Counted from the first letter of the stretch, positions 21,657 to 32,597 are shown. The stretch: DNA of 64,000 bases from Zingiber officinale (GCF_018446385.1 NC_055990.1:22439558-22503557), one strand, 5' to 3'. Numbers and translations are program-made. The notes: generated by a model not told the origin, from the sequence alone.

Positions 21657-22582
21657 CGTCTTGATCGTAGTGCTTCAGTTGACGGTTAGTTCTTCTGAGG
21701 CGATCAGGCTCTGATACCACTTGTTGGTGCAGCGGAGACCGGCAAGAGGGGGGTGAATTGCTGAAAACAAAAATAAAAATACCCTCCTCGGATTTCAACT
21801 CAGAAATAAGTGCAACAATAAAAATAACTAGCAACTATATAAAATTAAAGACAGAAATAAAACGGGAGACCGAGGTTTAACCTGGTTACAACTAAGGAGG
21901 TTGTTAATCCAGGACAATCGAAGATCGCAATAGCAGAGTCTCCTTCACTGTAGGCGGAGAAACCTTTTTACACACTTAATGAACTCACAAGTTGCTAGGA
22001 ATTGAAAGCTTGAATGAATAATGAATTCCTAGCTCCAGGGGCCTTTTTATAGCTCCTGGAAAGTCTATCCCGAGGGTCCAAGGCGCCTCCAACAAGGTTT
22101 AAGGCGCCTCCAGCTCGATCAGTAGATAAAACTTTATCCGCACGCAAACGGTCAAAACTGACCTGTTGAAGGCGCCTTCAACAGGCTTGAAGGCGCCTTC
22201 AAGGGCGCCTCCAAGCTTCCAGCTTGGTTCCTTCAGCTTCCGATGCTCCGTTCTTTTGGGTGATTGCGGCCAACCGGAATAGGGCTCACCCGAACCCAAT
22301 TCCCGGCCTTCTCCTCGAGCAGCCTTCCGTCCCGGCTTAACGTCCCTCGAACGCCGTGCACGCTCTTCATGCCCACTGGATTACTCTTTCGCAGCTCTCT
22401 CGTCTTTCGGAGGCACCGAGCCCGTCAGCTCCCTTCCCGTGCCGTCCTTCTCGCTAGCTACGTCTTCCGCTTGACTTCCTGTGCTCCTAAGCTCCTGCAC
22501 ACTCAAACACAGGGATCAAACACAGCAGGACCTAACTAACTTGGTTGATCACATCAAAACTACCACGGTGTCCAACAAAAAG

Positions 22583-22815
22583 TACCCGACTTGAGCGTCG
22601 GAGGGCCTGCTTCGGGGACTTTTTCCCTGGTTTATGACCTCTAACGTTCTATGTGCTTATCTTAGTATGCGCAGAGCTTAAGTACCGCCAGCTCAGTCAT
22701 CGTTGTCCGTCAGCGCCACGTGGGAGTCCGTTCTTGTGGGCACATATGATAAGGGTGTCATAGTCGTCTCTCTGTCAACACCGACAACAGCTTATCCGAC
22801 CTTCGTCTGACTCAT
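22583..22815. mobile_element. LTR-like fragment, right part
   Basis: This continues the sequence broken at 18614. It contains CTTGAGCGTCGGAGGGCCTG and GGGACTTTTTCCC, wording common in plant LTR U5 regions. The right border is somewhere before the CPS promoter and is not resolved. Confidence 0.4.
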
Positions 22816-22967
22816 ATTTTGAACAGGATCAATACCAATTATCATATGAATTGTTAATTGGTATAAGCTGGATCAGAGCATCCTTGTAGTTGTTCGTTTT
22901 GCTATCTCTTGTCGTGTTCCTCTCCATTCCCTTTTGTTTCCTTCTCCTTCAAGCTCCTTCCCTCCCC

Positions 22968-22974
22968 TATATAA
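22968..22974 (+). promoter_or_regulatory. TATA box of the CPS pseudogene
   Basis: TATATAA lies 84 bp upstream of the first ATG at 23058, in a pyrimidine-rich context typical of a plant core promoter. The LTR fragment ending near 22815 is immediately upstream, so regulatory sequence may have been lost or replaced. Confidence 0.55.
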
Positions 22975-24028
22975 GCCAACGCCAACCCTCCCACCATTAA
23001 CGCCTCTTCCTGATCTTCTTCTTCTTGTTCTTCTTCTTCCCCGGCCTGCCATTGGCGATGTCTTCGATGACAGTCATGATGTCGACATTGCTCCCCCCCC
23101 CCCCTCTCCTCCTGCTCCCTGAAGGTAATCTATTCATTATTGATTCATTGAGCTTCAAATTTGTCCTTTAAATTCATCCGCTAGATTAAATGGTGCATGC
23201 TCCATGGACATATGCGGGAGCCTAAAGGAGGTGCTTTGGTTGAATTGCGTCCATGTTCACGGGAGCTGAGGTCTCTCAGAATCAGTACTACTGTGAAGGC
23301 CAAGAAGAGATGGAGAAGTCATTCATTGACCCGACCCAGCACTACTGCTCCTCCTCCTCCTCCTCCAGGTATAATTCGTACAATTAATCAACAATCAACA
23401 TCGAACTGAAATAGCAGAGAAGAATAGATTGCTATTATGTCGCCCTGATAAGCTCCCACCACCCGTAACTTGTATCCGAGACTCTGATTGAATTGAATTG
23501 AATTCACACTGCAGATTACGGTGGTGGGTCGAGACAGAGCTCATTGTCGTTTCTCGAATTGCCACAGCAATAACATGTACTGTTGGAACAGGTAGTCGGT
23601 CAATTTCGTTCATCAATGCGCTCTGCACGCATGCTGCTTTCGCCATTGATAGATGGGTGCTAGCTGTAGTCTTCGTTGCAGGGGACGATAGGCGGGATGG
23701 TGGGAGAGGTGAAGGTGATGCTGCGGTTGATGGAGGACGGCGAGATCAGCGTCTCTGCTTACGACACGGCGTGGGTGGCGCTGGCCAAGGACCCGGACAT
23801 GAGTGACCGACCGCTGTTTCCAGAGAGCCTCCGGTGGATCGTCAGCAACCAGCTCGGCGACGGTTCTTGGGGCAACGCTGTCGTCTTCAATGCCCACGAC
23901 CGCTTGATCAACACGTTGGCTTGCGCCATCGTGCTCGCTTTCTGGAATCTACACTCCGACAAGTGCCTCAAAGGTAGAGTCCTTTTTTTCTCTAAATAAT
24001 ATTTATTTTTTTTATTAAAAGAACGTAC

Positions 24029-24894
24029 CGTGGCTTGCGCCGTCGTGCTCGCTTTCTGGAATCTACATTCAAGACACAGTACCGTGGTACATGTTGTTTG
24101 CAGATGATATTATTTTGGTAGATGAGACACGTGAAGGAGTAAATGCTAAGTTAGAATCTCGGAGGGAAACACTAGAAGGGAAAAGTTTTAAGCTTAGTAG
24201 ATTAAAGACAGAATATATGGAATTTAAGTTTAGCAATATTAGAAGTAATGAAACAATTGTTAAGATAGGAGAGGACGAGTTGCCCGGAACCGAGAGATTT
24301 AAATATTTAAGATCATTTTTATAAAATGATGGAGGGATTGAGAGAGATGTCTTACATAGAATACAAGCAGGATGGGTGAAATGGAGGGGAGCGTCGGGTG
24401 TTTTATGTGACCGTAAAGTACCTCTTAAACTTAAAGGTAAGTTCTATAAAATCGCAGTTAGACCTGCTATGTTATATGGAGCTGAATGTTGGGCTATGAC
24501 TCGAGCACATGAGCAAAAAATGAGAGTTGCAGAGATGAGGATGTTAAGGTAGATGTGTGGACATACGAAGATGGATAAAATAAGAAATGAGAACATTAGA
24601 GAGAAAGTCGGAGTTGCATCTATTGAGGACAAACTCCAAGAGACACGTTTAAGATGGTACAGATATGTACTTAGACGACCAATAAATGCTCCGGTTAGGT
24701 GATGTGAAACTATGATAAACATGCATATCAAACGAGGAAAAGGAAGACAAAAAAAAACTTGGTTAACAACAATAAAATAAGATAAAATTTATTTAAATAT
24801 AAATGATGACATAACAGGAGATAGAGCTCAATGACGTAAAAAGATTCATACAATCGACCTCATCTAATGGAAAAAGAGTTTATTGTTGTTGTTG
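24029..24894 (+). mobile_element. 5'-truncated RTE-type LINE in a CPS intron
   Basis: The reverse transcriptase FADD box (MLFADDIILVDETREGVNAK) starts near 24091. C-terminal RTE wording follows ([26 protein letters not shown] in part), with several stops, and the 3' end is a (TTG)n tail. A 15-bp TSD, TTATTAAAAGAACGT, flanks it at 24014-24028 and 24895-24909. The first 40 bp after the left TSD are not LINE but a copy of the upstream CPS exon. Confidence 0.88.
24031..24069 (+). repeat. Copy of a CPS exon piece at the LINE 5' junction
   Basis: TGGCTTGCGCCGTCGTGCTC through GAATCTACA matches exon positions 23921-23958 with one difference within the core. It sits between two copies of GTACCGTGG (24027-24035 and 24082-24090 region), directly ahead of the LINE reverse transcriptase segment. 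Confidence 0.8.
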
Positions 24895-25626
24895 TTATTA
24901 AAAGAACGTCTCATTTAATTTTTTTTAATTATTCAACTGTCCTTTAATATTATTCGATAGGGAATAATAGACGTTTAAAAAATAAAAAAAATACTATTTT
25001 TGACTTTTACGGTCGTTCATCGTACGGTCGTACCTGAGTGCTATAAATGGCACGGCGCAGGGGTGGAGTACGTGAGGGAGAACATGTGGAGGCTGGAGGA
25101 GGCGGCGGCGGCGGAGCACATGCCCATTGGCTTTTCGAGGTGGCGTTCCCTTCGCTGCTGGACCTAGCCAAGGAGCAGGGGCGGGAGATTCCCTACTCGC
25201 ACCCTTGTTTGCAAAGCATAAGCGCCATGAGAGACCTTAAATTGAAGATGTGCGAGCTACGTGCAATGCTTGTTCGACGCTTGAGTGATATTTCGATAAT
25301 TAAACAGGATTCCGAAGCAAGTGGCCAAGTGCTGCACGAGGTGCCGACCACGCTATTGCATAGCATGGAAGGAATGGCTGGCTTGGACTGGGAGAAGCTT
25401 CTTCGCCTACAGTGCCGAGACGGTTCCTTTATCTTTTCGCCTTCCTCCACCGCCTACGCGCCGATGCAGACGGGCGACGGCAACTACCTCAAGTATCTCG
25501 AGCGAATCGTCCGTAAATTTGATGGAGGAGGTATGAATCCATTAATTCATCAATTCTGCCAGAAAAATTTGACCTTGGATTCAATTTGCTGCAGTGCCGA
25601 ACGTGTACCCTGTCGACCTCTTCGAG

Positions 25627-25850
25627 TGGCAAAAAGGTGATATCGCCCGCCCCCAGCGCCCCCGTCACATCACGCCCAAGGTCTTCACGAGGGAGGTAAA
25701 TCACGGTAGCAGGAGAAGTTAGTGCGCAGTGGGAAGAGGTGCACAGGGACCAGGGAATTACGACGCCCTGATTACCCCGCGGTTCAAACTCACGCTCTCA
25801 AGTGGCAAGCTTCTACGTACTAACCGCTCCAGATAACCCCATGGGGCCCA
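25627..25850 (-). mobile_element. SINE 1 in the CPS PNV exon
   Basis: On the minus strand the 224-bp insert has a tRNA-like A-box region (GGAGCGGTTAGTACG) and about 30 bp later a B-box-like GAGTTTGAACC. It ends in a T-rich tail (CCTTTTTGCCA). It is bounded by the target repeat TGTCGACCTCTTCG(AG) at 25611-25626 and 25851-25864. Confidence 0.75.
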
Positions 25851-25864
25851 TGTCGACCTCTTCG

Positions 25865-25976
25865 TGGCAAAAGGCGATTCGCTCGCCCCCAGCATCCCCG
25901 CCAACCCGTCCCTAGGCCAACACGGAGGAGGTAAATCACGGATGGTTACTACCCATTAGTACAAATGGTCAAGACA
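25865..25976 (-). mobile_element. SINE 2, same family, same target site
   Basis: This 112-bp insert shares the 3' end of SINE 1 (CCGTGATTTACCTCC and the GCGAATCGCCTTTTGCCA-like tail) but lacks its pol III promoter boxes. It is flanked by the second and third copies of TGTCGACCTCTTCG (25851-25864 and 25977-25990), so exon sequence resumes correctly after it with AGCACCTGTGGG. Confidence 0.72.
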
Positions 25977-27873
25977 TGTCGACCTCTTCGAGCACCTGTG
26001 GGTGGTGGATCGCCTGCAACGCCTCGGCATCGCCCGCTACTTCAAGCCGGAGATCAAGGACTGCCTCGATTACGTGCACAGGTGATCGAGCTCGCTAGTT
26101 CTTGTTCCCCTCGCCAGGTGTTTGTTGGAATGCAGCAGAGTGTTGAGTTTGCCCATATTATGCAGATACTGGACGGAGGACGGCATTTGTTGGGCCAAGG
26201 ACTCCCGGGTTTTCGACATCGACGACACGTCGATGGGGTTCCGCCTGCTGCGGTTGCACGGTTACCCTGTCTCCCCCGGTGAGCGAGCAGATCAAGCAGA
26301 GTGGTCGATCACTTGCCACTTTAAACGGAGTCCTGTTTGATTGGTTGATTGATCCATGCAGATGTGCTGCAGCAATTCGAGAAGGACGGGGAATTCGTGT
26401 GCTTCCCAGGGCAGTCGAACCAAACGGTGACGGGGATGTACAACCTGAACCGGGCGGCGCAAGTGGCCTTCCCCGGGGAAGAGATACTGGAGCGAGCTAA
26501 GAGCTTCTCCTATGCCTTCTTGCGAGAGAAACAAGCTGCACACCAGCTGCTCGACAAATGGATCATCACCAAGGATTTGCCCGGGGAGGTAATTGTCCAA
26601 CTAAAACAGATAAATTTCAGTTTCTACTTGTGTCGAATTAGTACCATATCGTCGTTTGATCGACGGAGCAGGTGGAGTATGCTCTGGATTTCCCCTGGTA
26701 CGCGAGCCTGCCTCGTGTCGAGGCAAGACTCTACTTGGAGCAGTATGGAGGGGGAAGTGATATTTGGATTGGCAAGACTCTCTACAGGTAAGATTATCTA
26801 CTGATCACAGTTCCTTACTTTAAGCTATCTATTTACTAAACTTGTTTACTTAACTGAATGATTAACTGAAAGAGTGATATGGCAGGATGCCTCTGGTAAA
26901 CAATGATATGTATTTGGAGTTGGCTAAGTTGGACTTTAACCATTGCCAAGCTCACCATCAGCTGGAGTGGCTCTATCTTCACAAGTATGTCAAATATTTC
27001 TTATTCAAATTGATACCTGCATTGGTTCTATACTTCCTAAACCTACAGTTTTATACAAGTAGTCAACCTATTCAAGTTTCAATTGTGTGGTTCGACTAAG
27101 GTGGTACGAGGAGGCAGGCCTTCGATGGCATGGTGTGAGCAGAAGAACCCTGTTGGAGGACTACTTCATAGCAGCCTCTTGCATATTCGAACCGAACGCA
27201 AGACTGAGAGGTTGGGTTGGGTTCGGACCCTGGTTTTCTCAAAGGCCGTCTCGGCCTACTTTGGTAGTGATTCATGCACTGAAACTATGAGACAAGCACT
27301 GATACAGAACTTCCTCCATGCTGATGACTGCTGCAGCAATGAACATAGCACCAGCAGGTCAGTGCTAGACACTATCTCATTCAAACCTGAATCCATATCT
27401 CGAAACTCTTGAAAATTGGCATCGATATCCTCTTGCAATGTGGGAAATGCACAATGTTTGTTTTCGGATAAGATCAAGTGTACTTCTGCTTACTGCAATT
27501 ACTGAATTAGCTAAATATATAATCATCTTATTGTTGTCCTTGATCTTCTTATTTTAAGCTCAAATCTATATGATCTAATATCATATTATGCATGTTAGGG
27601 CGTGTGTTAGAATCAAATCACTGTCACAGTTTGGCAATTTGTTGTCCAGGGATCTGTTAAGATCCAGGAGGAATATCTTCTTGCTCATAGTTTAAAGTTG
27701 ATTAATTTTGTTGCTTGGCACATTGAAAATGGTTAATGTGACGTTAATAATACAGGGAAGGCAAGAGGGGGCAGGGAGAGTGGCTGGCCGAGTTGCTTCA
27801 GCAACTGGTCGATGGCCTTGTGGTATTGGGTGTGGAATCTGATCGAAAACAAATCCACGACTACTTATTTGAG

Positions 27874-28083
27874 AGCAGTTCAGATCCTCTGTCCTCAAAT
27901 TTCTCTGTCCTCGTGTCTCTTGTCGATCAGGCAGACCAGATTACATCTCAAGGCATCATGACATCTTTAAGATATGTGCAGTATTCTCGTGATATGTAAG
28001 GTATTCTTGAGATGTAATCTGGTCTGCCCGATCGATAATGGAACACGGGGACAGAAAAATTTAGGGACAGAGGATCCAAACTC
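27874..28083. mobile_element. Hairpin MITE (Mutator-type TSD) in CPS exon
   Basis: The two halves are inverted copies (GATCCTCTGTCC..., AGACCAGATTACATCTCAAG) over about 75 bp, so the element can fold almost end to end. The flanks TTATTTGAG at 27865-27873 and 28084-28092 are a 9-bp TSD as made by Mutator-like transposases. Insertion adds 219 bp, a multiple of three, but the element brings in-frame stops. Removing it mentally restores a LFEAWNVWLSTW junction across the next intron, which confirms the exon. Confidence 0.85.
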
Positions 28084-28636
28084 TTATTTGAGGCCGTAAG
28101 GCTCTAATGCTCTCGATTGCGAGCTTCAAACCGCTGTTTTAAATCTAGAACTACTTTGAACCTATTCGTATCATTTTGGCAGTGGAATGTGTGGTTGTCA
28201 ACATGGAAGAGCGAAGAGCAAGGCACCGGGTTGCTACTAGTGCAGACCATTGAGGCTTGCGGAGGGCGTTTCGACTCAACTCTAACTCAACCGCACTTTG
28301 ACATCCTATCCTCCATCTGTGCTCAAGTTTTGCAACAAAAGCTAGACACCAAGGTACATTTCCTTTTCCAGGCAATCGACAAACGACTCCATGACAATTC
28401 GAATAACAATTCCGCTCGAATCCTCTCAGAGCGCGGACAAGGAGACACTAGAGGAGAAGATGCAAAAACTAGCTCAGTGTGTGCTCCAGAGTACTTCAGA
28501 GGAACAAGGCCTCGACTTGCACCAAACCAAGCAGACATTTCTTCTTGTGGCAAAGAGCTTCTACTACACTGCTCACTGCTCAGCGGATGTTCTCAACAGC
28601 CACATCGCCAAGGTCCTCTTCCAGCCTGCGGATTAA

Positions 28637-28977
28637 GAATTAACTTAATTGTGCCTTGTGGTTTAACTGTGCTTGTTTAGCAATTTTTTTGCATCTGTCA
28701 AAGTTTCTTTTTTCGAGAAAAAAAATGGATTTATTAATTTGAGAAGAAAAAAGAGATGTTTGGGATTAAAGAGAACTGCAAGGAGATGAGATAAAGGAGT
28801 GAAAAAAGATTGCATTTTTATTATTGTTTTTCTCTCTTCCAATCTTGAGCGAGGTCAAAGGAGGAACAATAATTAGATCTTTATATTATACCATGGACTT
28901 ATTCAAATATACATTTTAAAAATCCACTCCGAAGTGAAGAATGGAGCATCTCAACCCGATACCAAATGAACTATAGA
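28637..28977. other. 3' flank of the CPS pseudogene
   Basis: AT-rich sequence with A- and T-rich tracts. No gene or clear repeat is visible. Confidence 0.6.
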
Positions 28978-29189
28978 TGTTGCGATCAAAAGATGTTCAC
29001 ATATCTTCATAATGATATGATATTATCCACTTTGAGCCTAGGTCCTCATGGCTTTGCTCTTGGACTCTCCCCAAAAGGCTTCATGCCAATGGAGATATCT
29101 TGCATGCTTTTAACTCCATGATCTTTACCAAATCTTTCCAATGTGGGATTTTGATTGAAACCCAACAATCATCCCCTCAAACGAAGGAC

Positions 29190-29770
29190 CACAATTACCC
29201 TCATAGTCCGGGCCTCCCCGCGAGCATCCGATCATCCTGACTTGCTCTGGGCTTCCCCGCAAGCATCCGCGCGCCCGGTCACCTTGACCTACTTCGGGCC
29301 TACCTGTGAGCATCCGGTCACCTTGACCTACTCGTCTCACCACAAGTACCCGGTCATCCTGACCTGCTCCAGGCCCTCCCTCCCCCGCAAGTACTCGGTC
29401 ATCCTGACCTGCTTCGGGCCTCCCCGTGAGCATCTAGTCACCCTGACCTACTTGCCCCCTGCAAGTATTCGGTCACCTTGACCTGCTCCGGGCCTCCCCG
29501 TCAGCATCCGCGCTCGGTCACCTTGACCTACTCTGGGACTACCTGCAAGCATCCGACCACCCTGACCTACTCGCCTCACCGCAAGTACCCGGTCACCCTG
29601 ACCTGCTCCAGGCCCTCTCCCGCGAGTATCTGGTCATCCTGACCTACTTCGGGCCTCCCTACGAGCATCTGGTCACCCTGACCTACTTGCTTCAGTACAA
29701 GTATCCGATTACCCTGACCTGCTCCAGTCCTCCCACGAACATCCGGTCACCCTGACCTACTCCGGGCTCA
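29190..29770. repeat. Minisatellite, first internal segment of the TRIM
   Basis: Units of about 35-45 bp of the type CGGTCACCCTGACCTACTCC-GGGCCTCCCCGCGAGCATC repeat about 14 times. GGTCA and TGACC pair at short range in every unit. Confidence 0.8.
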
Positions 29771-30064
29771 CCCTCAACTTCGTTCAAGGCCGTCCCACAT
29801 GGCATCTGGTTCGTACCATGACTCTGATACCATTTGTTGCGCCCAAAGGATGTCCACATATCTCCACAATGGCATGATATTGTCCACTTTGGACCAAGAC
29901 CCTCATGATTTTGCTCTTGGGCTCTCCCCAAAAGGCCTCATGCCAATGGAGATATCTTGCATCCTTTTAACCCCATCATCTTTACCAAATCTTTCCAATG
30001 TGGGACTTTGATTGAAACCCAACAATCCTCCCCTCAAACGAAGGACCACAATTACTCTCATGGT

Positions 30065-30420
30065 TCGGACCTCTCCGCGAGCATCTGGTCACACTGACCT
30101 ACTCTGGGCTTTCCCGCAAGCATCCACACCCGGTCACCTTGACCTACTTCAGGCCTCCCCGCGAGCATCTGGTCACCTTGACCTGCTCCAGGCCTCCTCG
30201 CAAGTATCCAGTCATCCTGACCTACTCTGGGCCTCCTTGCGAGCATCTGGTCATCCTGACCTACTTGCTTCCGCACAAGTATCCGATCACCCTGACCTGC
30301 TCCAGGCCTCCCATGAACATCCGGTCACCCTGACCTACTCACCTCACCACAAGTACCCGGTCACCCTGACCTACTCCAGGCCTCCCCGCAAGTATCCGGT
30401 CACCCTGACTAGCTCCGGGC
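30065..30420. repeat. Minisatellite, second internal segment of the TRIM
   Basis: The same unit as in 29190-29770 occurs about nine times. It is shorter than the first segment, so the two internal regions are not a simple recent duplication. Confidence 0.8.
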
Positions 30421-30682
30421 CTACCCTTAACTTCGTTCAACACCGTCCCACATGGCATCTGGTCCGGACAATGGCTCTGATACCATTTGTTGGGCCCAAA
30501 GAATGTCCACATATCTCCATAATGATATGATATTGTCCACTTTGGGCCTAGGCCCTCATGGCTTTGCTCTTAGACTCTTTCCAAAAGGCCTCATGCCAAT
30601 GGAGATATCTTACATCCTTTTAATCCTATGATCTTTACCAAATCTTTTCAATGTGGGACTTTGATTGAAACTCAACAATAGA

Positions 30683-30918
30683 ATTTGTTAAGATCAGAGT
30701 GGATAAATTAGAAAAAAAAATTATAACATCATTGGTCACAATAGTAAAAAATTGAAGAATTGTTTAAATGAGGATTCCAGCTCAAGTAAATCAATCAAAA
30801 AGAGAACAACTCAATAATCTCAACAACAATAGTAAACCGTAAAGCTAACTCATATGAAGATTGAGAGCACAACATTTTATATATGAAGGTGGAATTTCTT
30901 TATTGAGAGAATAATTGA
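30683..30918. other. Short AT-rich spacer
   Basis: No recognisable feature. Confidence 0.5.
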
Positions 30919-31400
30919 ATGGATCTTAAAGGTTGGAAAAAAAATCACTTCCACGACACAATAGACTATGCAAAGGTAGAACTAATATCTATACACATTG
31001 AAGGTGATGTTATGACTGGCTTGAGGCATGCCATGAACCTACAACATAGGAGGATTTTAAAGAAGAACTCCTTAATCGATTTGGTCCCTTCAAGTATGAG
31101 AATGTTGATGGAGAGTTGACCAATATCTGAGAGACTATAACTATATTGGAGTACCAAGGCTGATTCGAACGACTCTCCAACTGAACTCATGATTGGTAAA
31201 AAAAAAAAAAATTATTAGATGCTTTTATTGAGGGATTTCACCTTGACATACGATGAGAAGTAAAAAATAAGTCAACCCTGCATTATGAAGACTACCTTAT
31301 CCTTTGCATGACTACAAGAAGAAAAGATTATTGAGGAAAGAAGAAGAAATAATAAGGTAATTCATAAAAATACATCTCATTACTCGACATCCCGCAAACT
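30919..31400 (+). pseudogene. Decayed retrotransposon Gag (gypsy type)
   Basis: Broken plus-strand frames spell parts of a retrotransposon gag domain: LLNRFGPFKYENVDGELTNI, then ILEYQG, FERLSN, THDW, LLDAFIEGFHLDIR. Stops and an A14 tract (31198-31211) interrupt it. No LTR or pol is attached. The assignment to gypsy-type Gag rests on these blocks only. Confidence 0.6.
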
Positions 31401-31600
31401 AACAAAAGAAGAGATCAATGCACGAATGACAAAAAAGATTATGTTGACATTGTGATGAAAAGTGACATTGTGTGTAAGCAAGAGAGGATATTGATTACTG
31501 AACCAATAGATGTGGCAAAAGATGACTCGCTCACCCCAAATGTCTCTCATAGTTGTCCCCATAACAAAATAAAAGGAGTAAATCATGATTACTGAGGGTC
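31401..31600. other. AT-rich spacer
   Basis: No recognisable feature. Confidence 0.4.
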
Positions 31601-31644
31601 CGTCCTATTTAGATGGGAGGGATTTTATTCCCACTTCCAAAGCA

Positions 31645-32290
31645 ACCATCATTAGCGACTAAATTAGAGATGAAAATATATTTCTGTCTCTATATTAGAG
31701 AAGAAATTAACATTGTCTCTAATTTGAGACTGACTTAAAGTTTCGTCTCTAAATAGAGACGGAATTATATTTCTGTCACTAAGTCGGTCGTTAATAATAA
31801 TAAAAAACATAGTTGATATGAATTTAATAGCGATGAAAACATATTACCCGTGTCTAAATAGCGACAAGCAATATATTCTGTCGGTAATATTTAAATACAA
31901 CAATGATAATTAGTGATAGAATAAATTATTCGTCACTATATAAAGACGGAATTTAAACTTCGTCTCTATTAGCGATGAATAATATAATCTGTTGCTAACA
32001 TTTAAATGCAGTAATGATAATTAGTGACGAAATATATTATCTGTCATTATTTTAGAGACATAGTTTAAATTCAGTTTTATATACCGATGAAATAAATTAT
32101 TCTCGATCTAAGTATCATTACTATATTTAAATATTAATGATGTATTGTATTATTTGTCGCTAAATAAAGACAAATTTTAAATTCCATCTCTATATAGTGA
32201 CGGATAATTTATTCCGTCGCTAATTATCATTATTGTATTTAAAAATTAGCGATGAAATTTAAATAAATTTCCATCAGTAATATTGGGAAC
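31645..32290. repeat. Array of ATTAGCGACGAAAT-type motifs
   Basis: Short blocks such as AATTAGTGACGAAATA and TTCGTCTCTATTTAGAGACG recur in both orientations every 40-60 bp. This is the look of a subterminal repeat region of a class II transposon. It may belong to the older CACTA element whose transposase remains lie at 38196-43400, but no terminal CACTA was found for it. Confidence 0.5.
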
Positions 32291-32597
32291 AAAATTAGGG
32301 CTCAACTCCGATCTCCCAAACTCTTTGCATTCTCGATCTCTCCAACGATATCTCTTGTGACAGTGTCCTCTAATCTCCGGCATCCTCTCCTCCGACGACC
32401 GTGAAAGTACAATCTTCTCCCTTCCCTCTCCTTTCTCTTTTTACCCTAACGGTAGTGAGTTTGTCTGACCATAAGCTTGGCTTGCCCATAACTCGCGGTC
32501 GCAAGCTTGGCCAACCCTAAGTTTGCGATTGGGAATTTGGTGTGCTACAAGCTTGGCTGACCATATCTGCCCCGGTCGCGACATTAGCCTTAGCCAT
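32291..32597. other. GC-richer spacer left of the Pack-CACTA element
   Basis: A CT-rich section (CTCTCCTCCGACGACC, TTCTCCCTTCCCTCTCC) resembles a 5' UTR, with repeated AAGCTTGGCT motifs. No open frame can be supported. Confidence 0.4.

Larger units (their letters stand above)
18615..22577 (-). mobile_element. Gag-only, non-autonomous copia element
   Basis: LTRs at 18615-19483 and 21722-22577 both start TGTTGGTGCAGC. AAAAG at 18610-18614 and 22578-22582 is a perfect TSD. A tRNA-Met primer site (minus strand TGGTATCAGAGC, near 21708-21719) abuts the right LTR, and a polypurine tract (complement of ATCTCCCCCTTTTT) follows the left LTR at 19484. Only a broken gag lies between; protease, integrase and reverse transcriptase are absent. 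About 0.7 kb of A-rich AAAAAAATTTCTAAG-like repeats fill 19484-20075 in their place. Confidence 0.88.
23058..28636 (+). pseudogene. CPS: ent-copalyl diphosphate synthase-type class II diterpene cyclase, broken
   Basis: Intact genes of this family cyclise GGDP to copalyl diphosphate in plastids (gibberellin or labdane pathways). Exons recognised: 23058-23124 and 23228-23368 (probable transit peptide), 23682-23973 (SAYDTAW, QLGDGSWG), 25061-25249, 25308-25530 (TTLLHSMEGM), 25595-25626 joining 25993-26081 (VPNVYPVDLFE), 26166-26278 (class II motif DIDDTSM), 26362-26588, 26672-26788, 26886-26984, 27101-27357, 27756-27873 joining 28093-28095, 28183-28353, 28430-28636 (KSFYYTAHC, stop TAA). The LHS and PNV motifs are those of ent-CPS. 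Lesions: two extra bases near 25132; an 8-bp insertion near 25324; two SINEs in the PNV exon; a lost base near 27194; a MITE in the next-to-next exon. The link between 23368 and 23682 was not resolved. With so many independent hits it is a pseudogene, even though the DxDD box survives. Confidence 0.9.
28978..30677 (-). mobile_element. TRIM-type element with three LTRs
   Basis: Three LTRs of exactly 190 bp (28978-29167, 29835-30024, 30488-30677) start TGTTG and end CAACA. They enclose two internal segments. On the minus strand, TGGTATCAGAG-type primer sites abut LTR 2 and LTR 3 (near 29822-29832 and 30475-30485), and GTTTGAGGGGAGGA-like polypurine tracts precede LTR 1 and LTR 2. ATAGA at 28973-28977 and 30678-30682 is a perfect TSD for the whole unit. 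There is no coding capacity. The interior is a GC-rich minisatellite. Confidence 0.88.

Noticed and set aside
23513..23590. Possible extra CPS exon after the CTGCAG acceptor near 23513
   Set aside because: In the frame set by the previous exon it meets a stop (CAATAA), and in the other open frame it matches nothing known. The link between 23368 and 23682 is left unresolved.
25660..25850. A tRNA gene
   Set aside because: Only degenerate A- and B-box-like segments are present, with no cloverleaf and with a T-rich tail and a TSD. This is a tRNA-derived SINE.
28354..28371. An 18-bp GT...AG stretch in the CPS gene as an intron
   Set aside because: Far too short for splicing. A 76-bp intron 28354-28429 gives a correct frame into the KSFYYTAHC exon.
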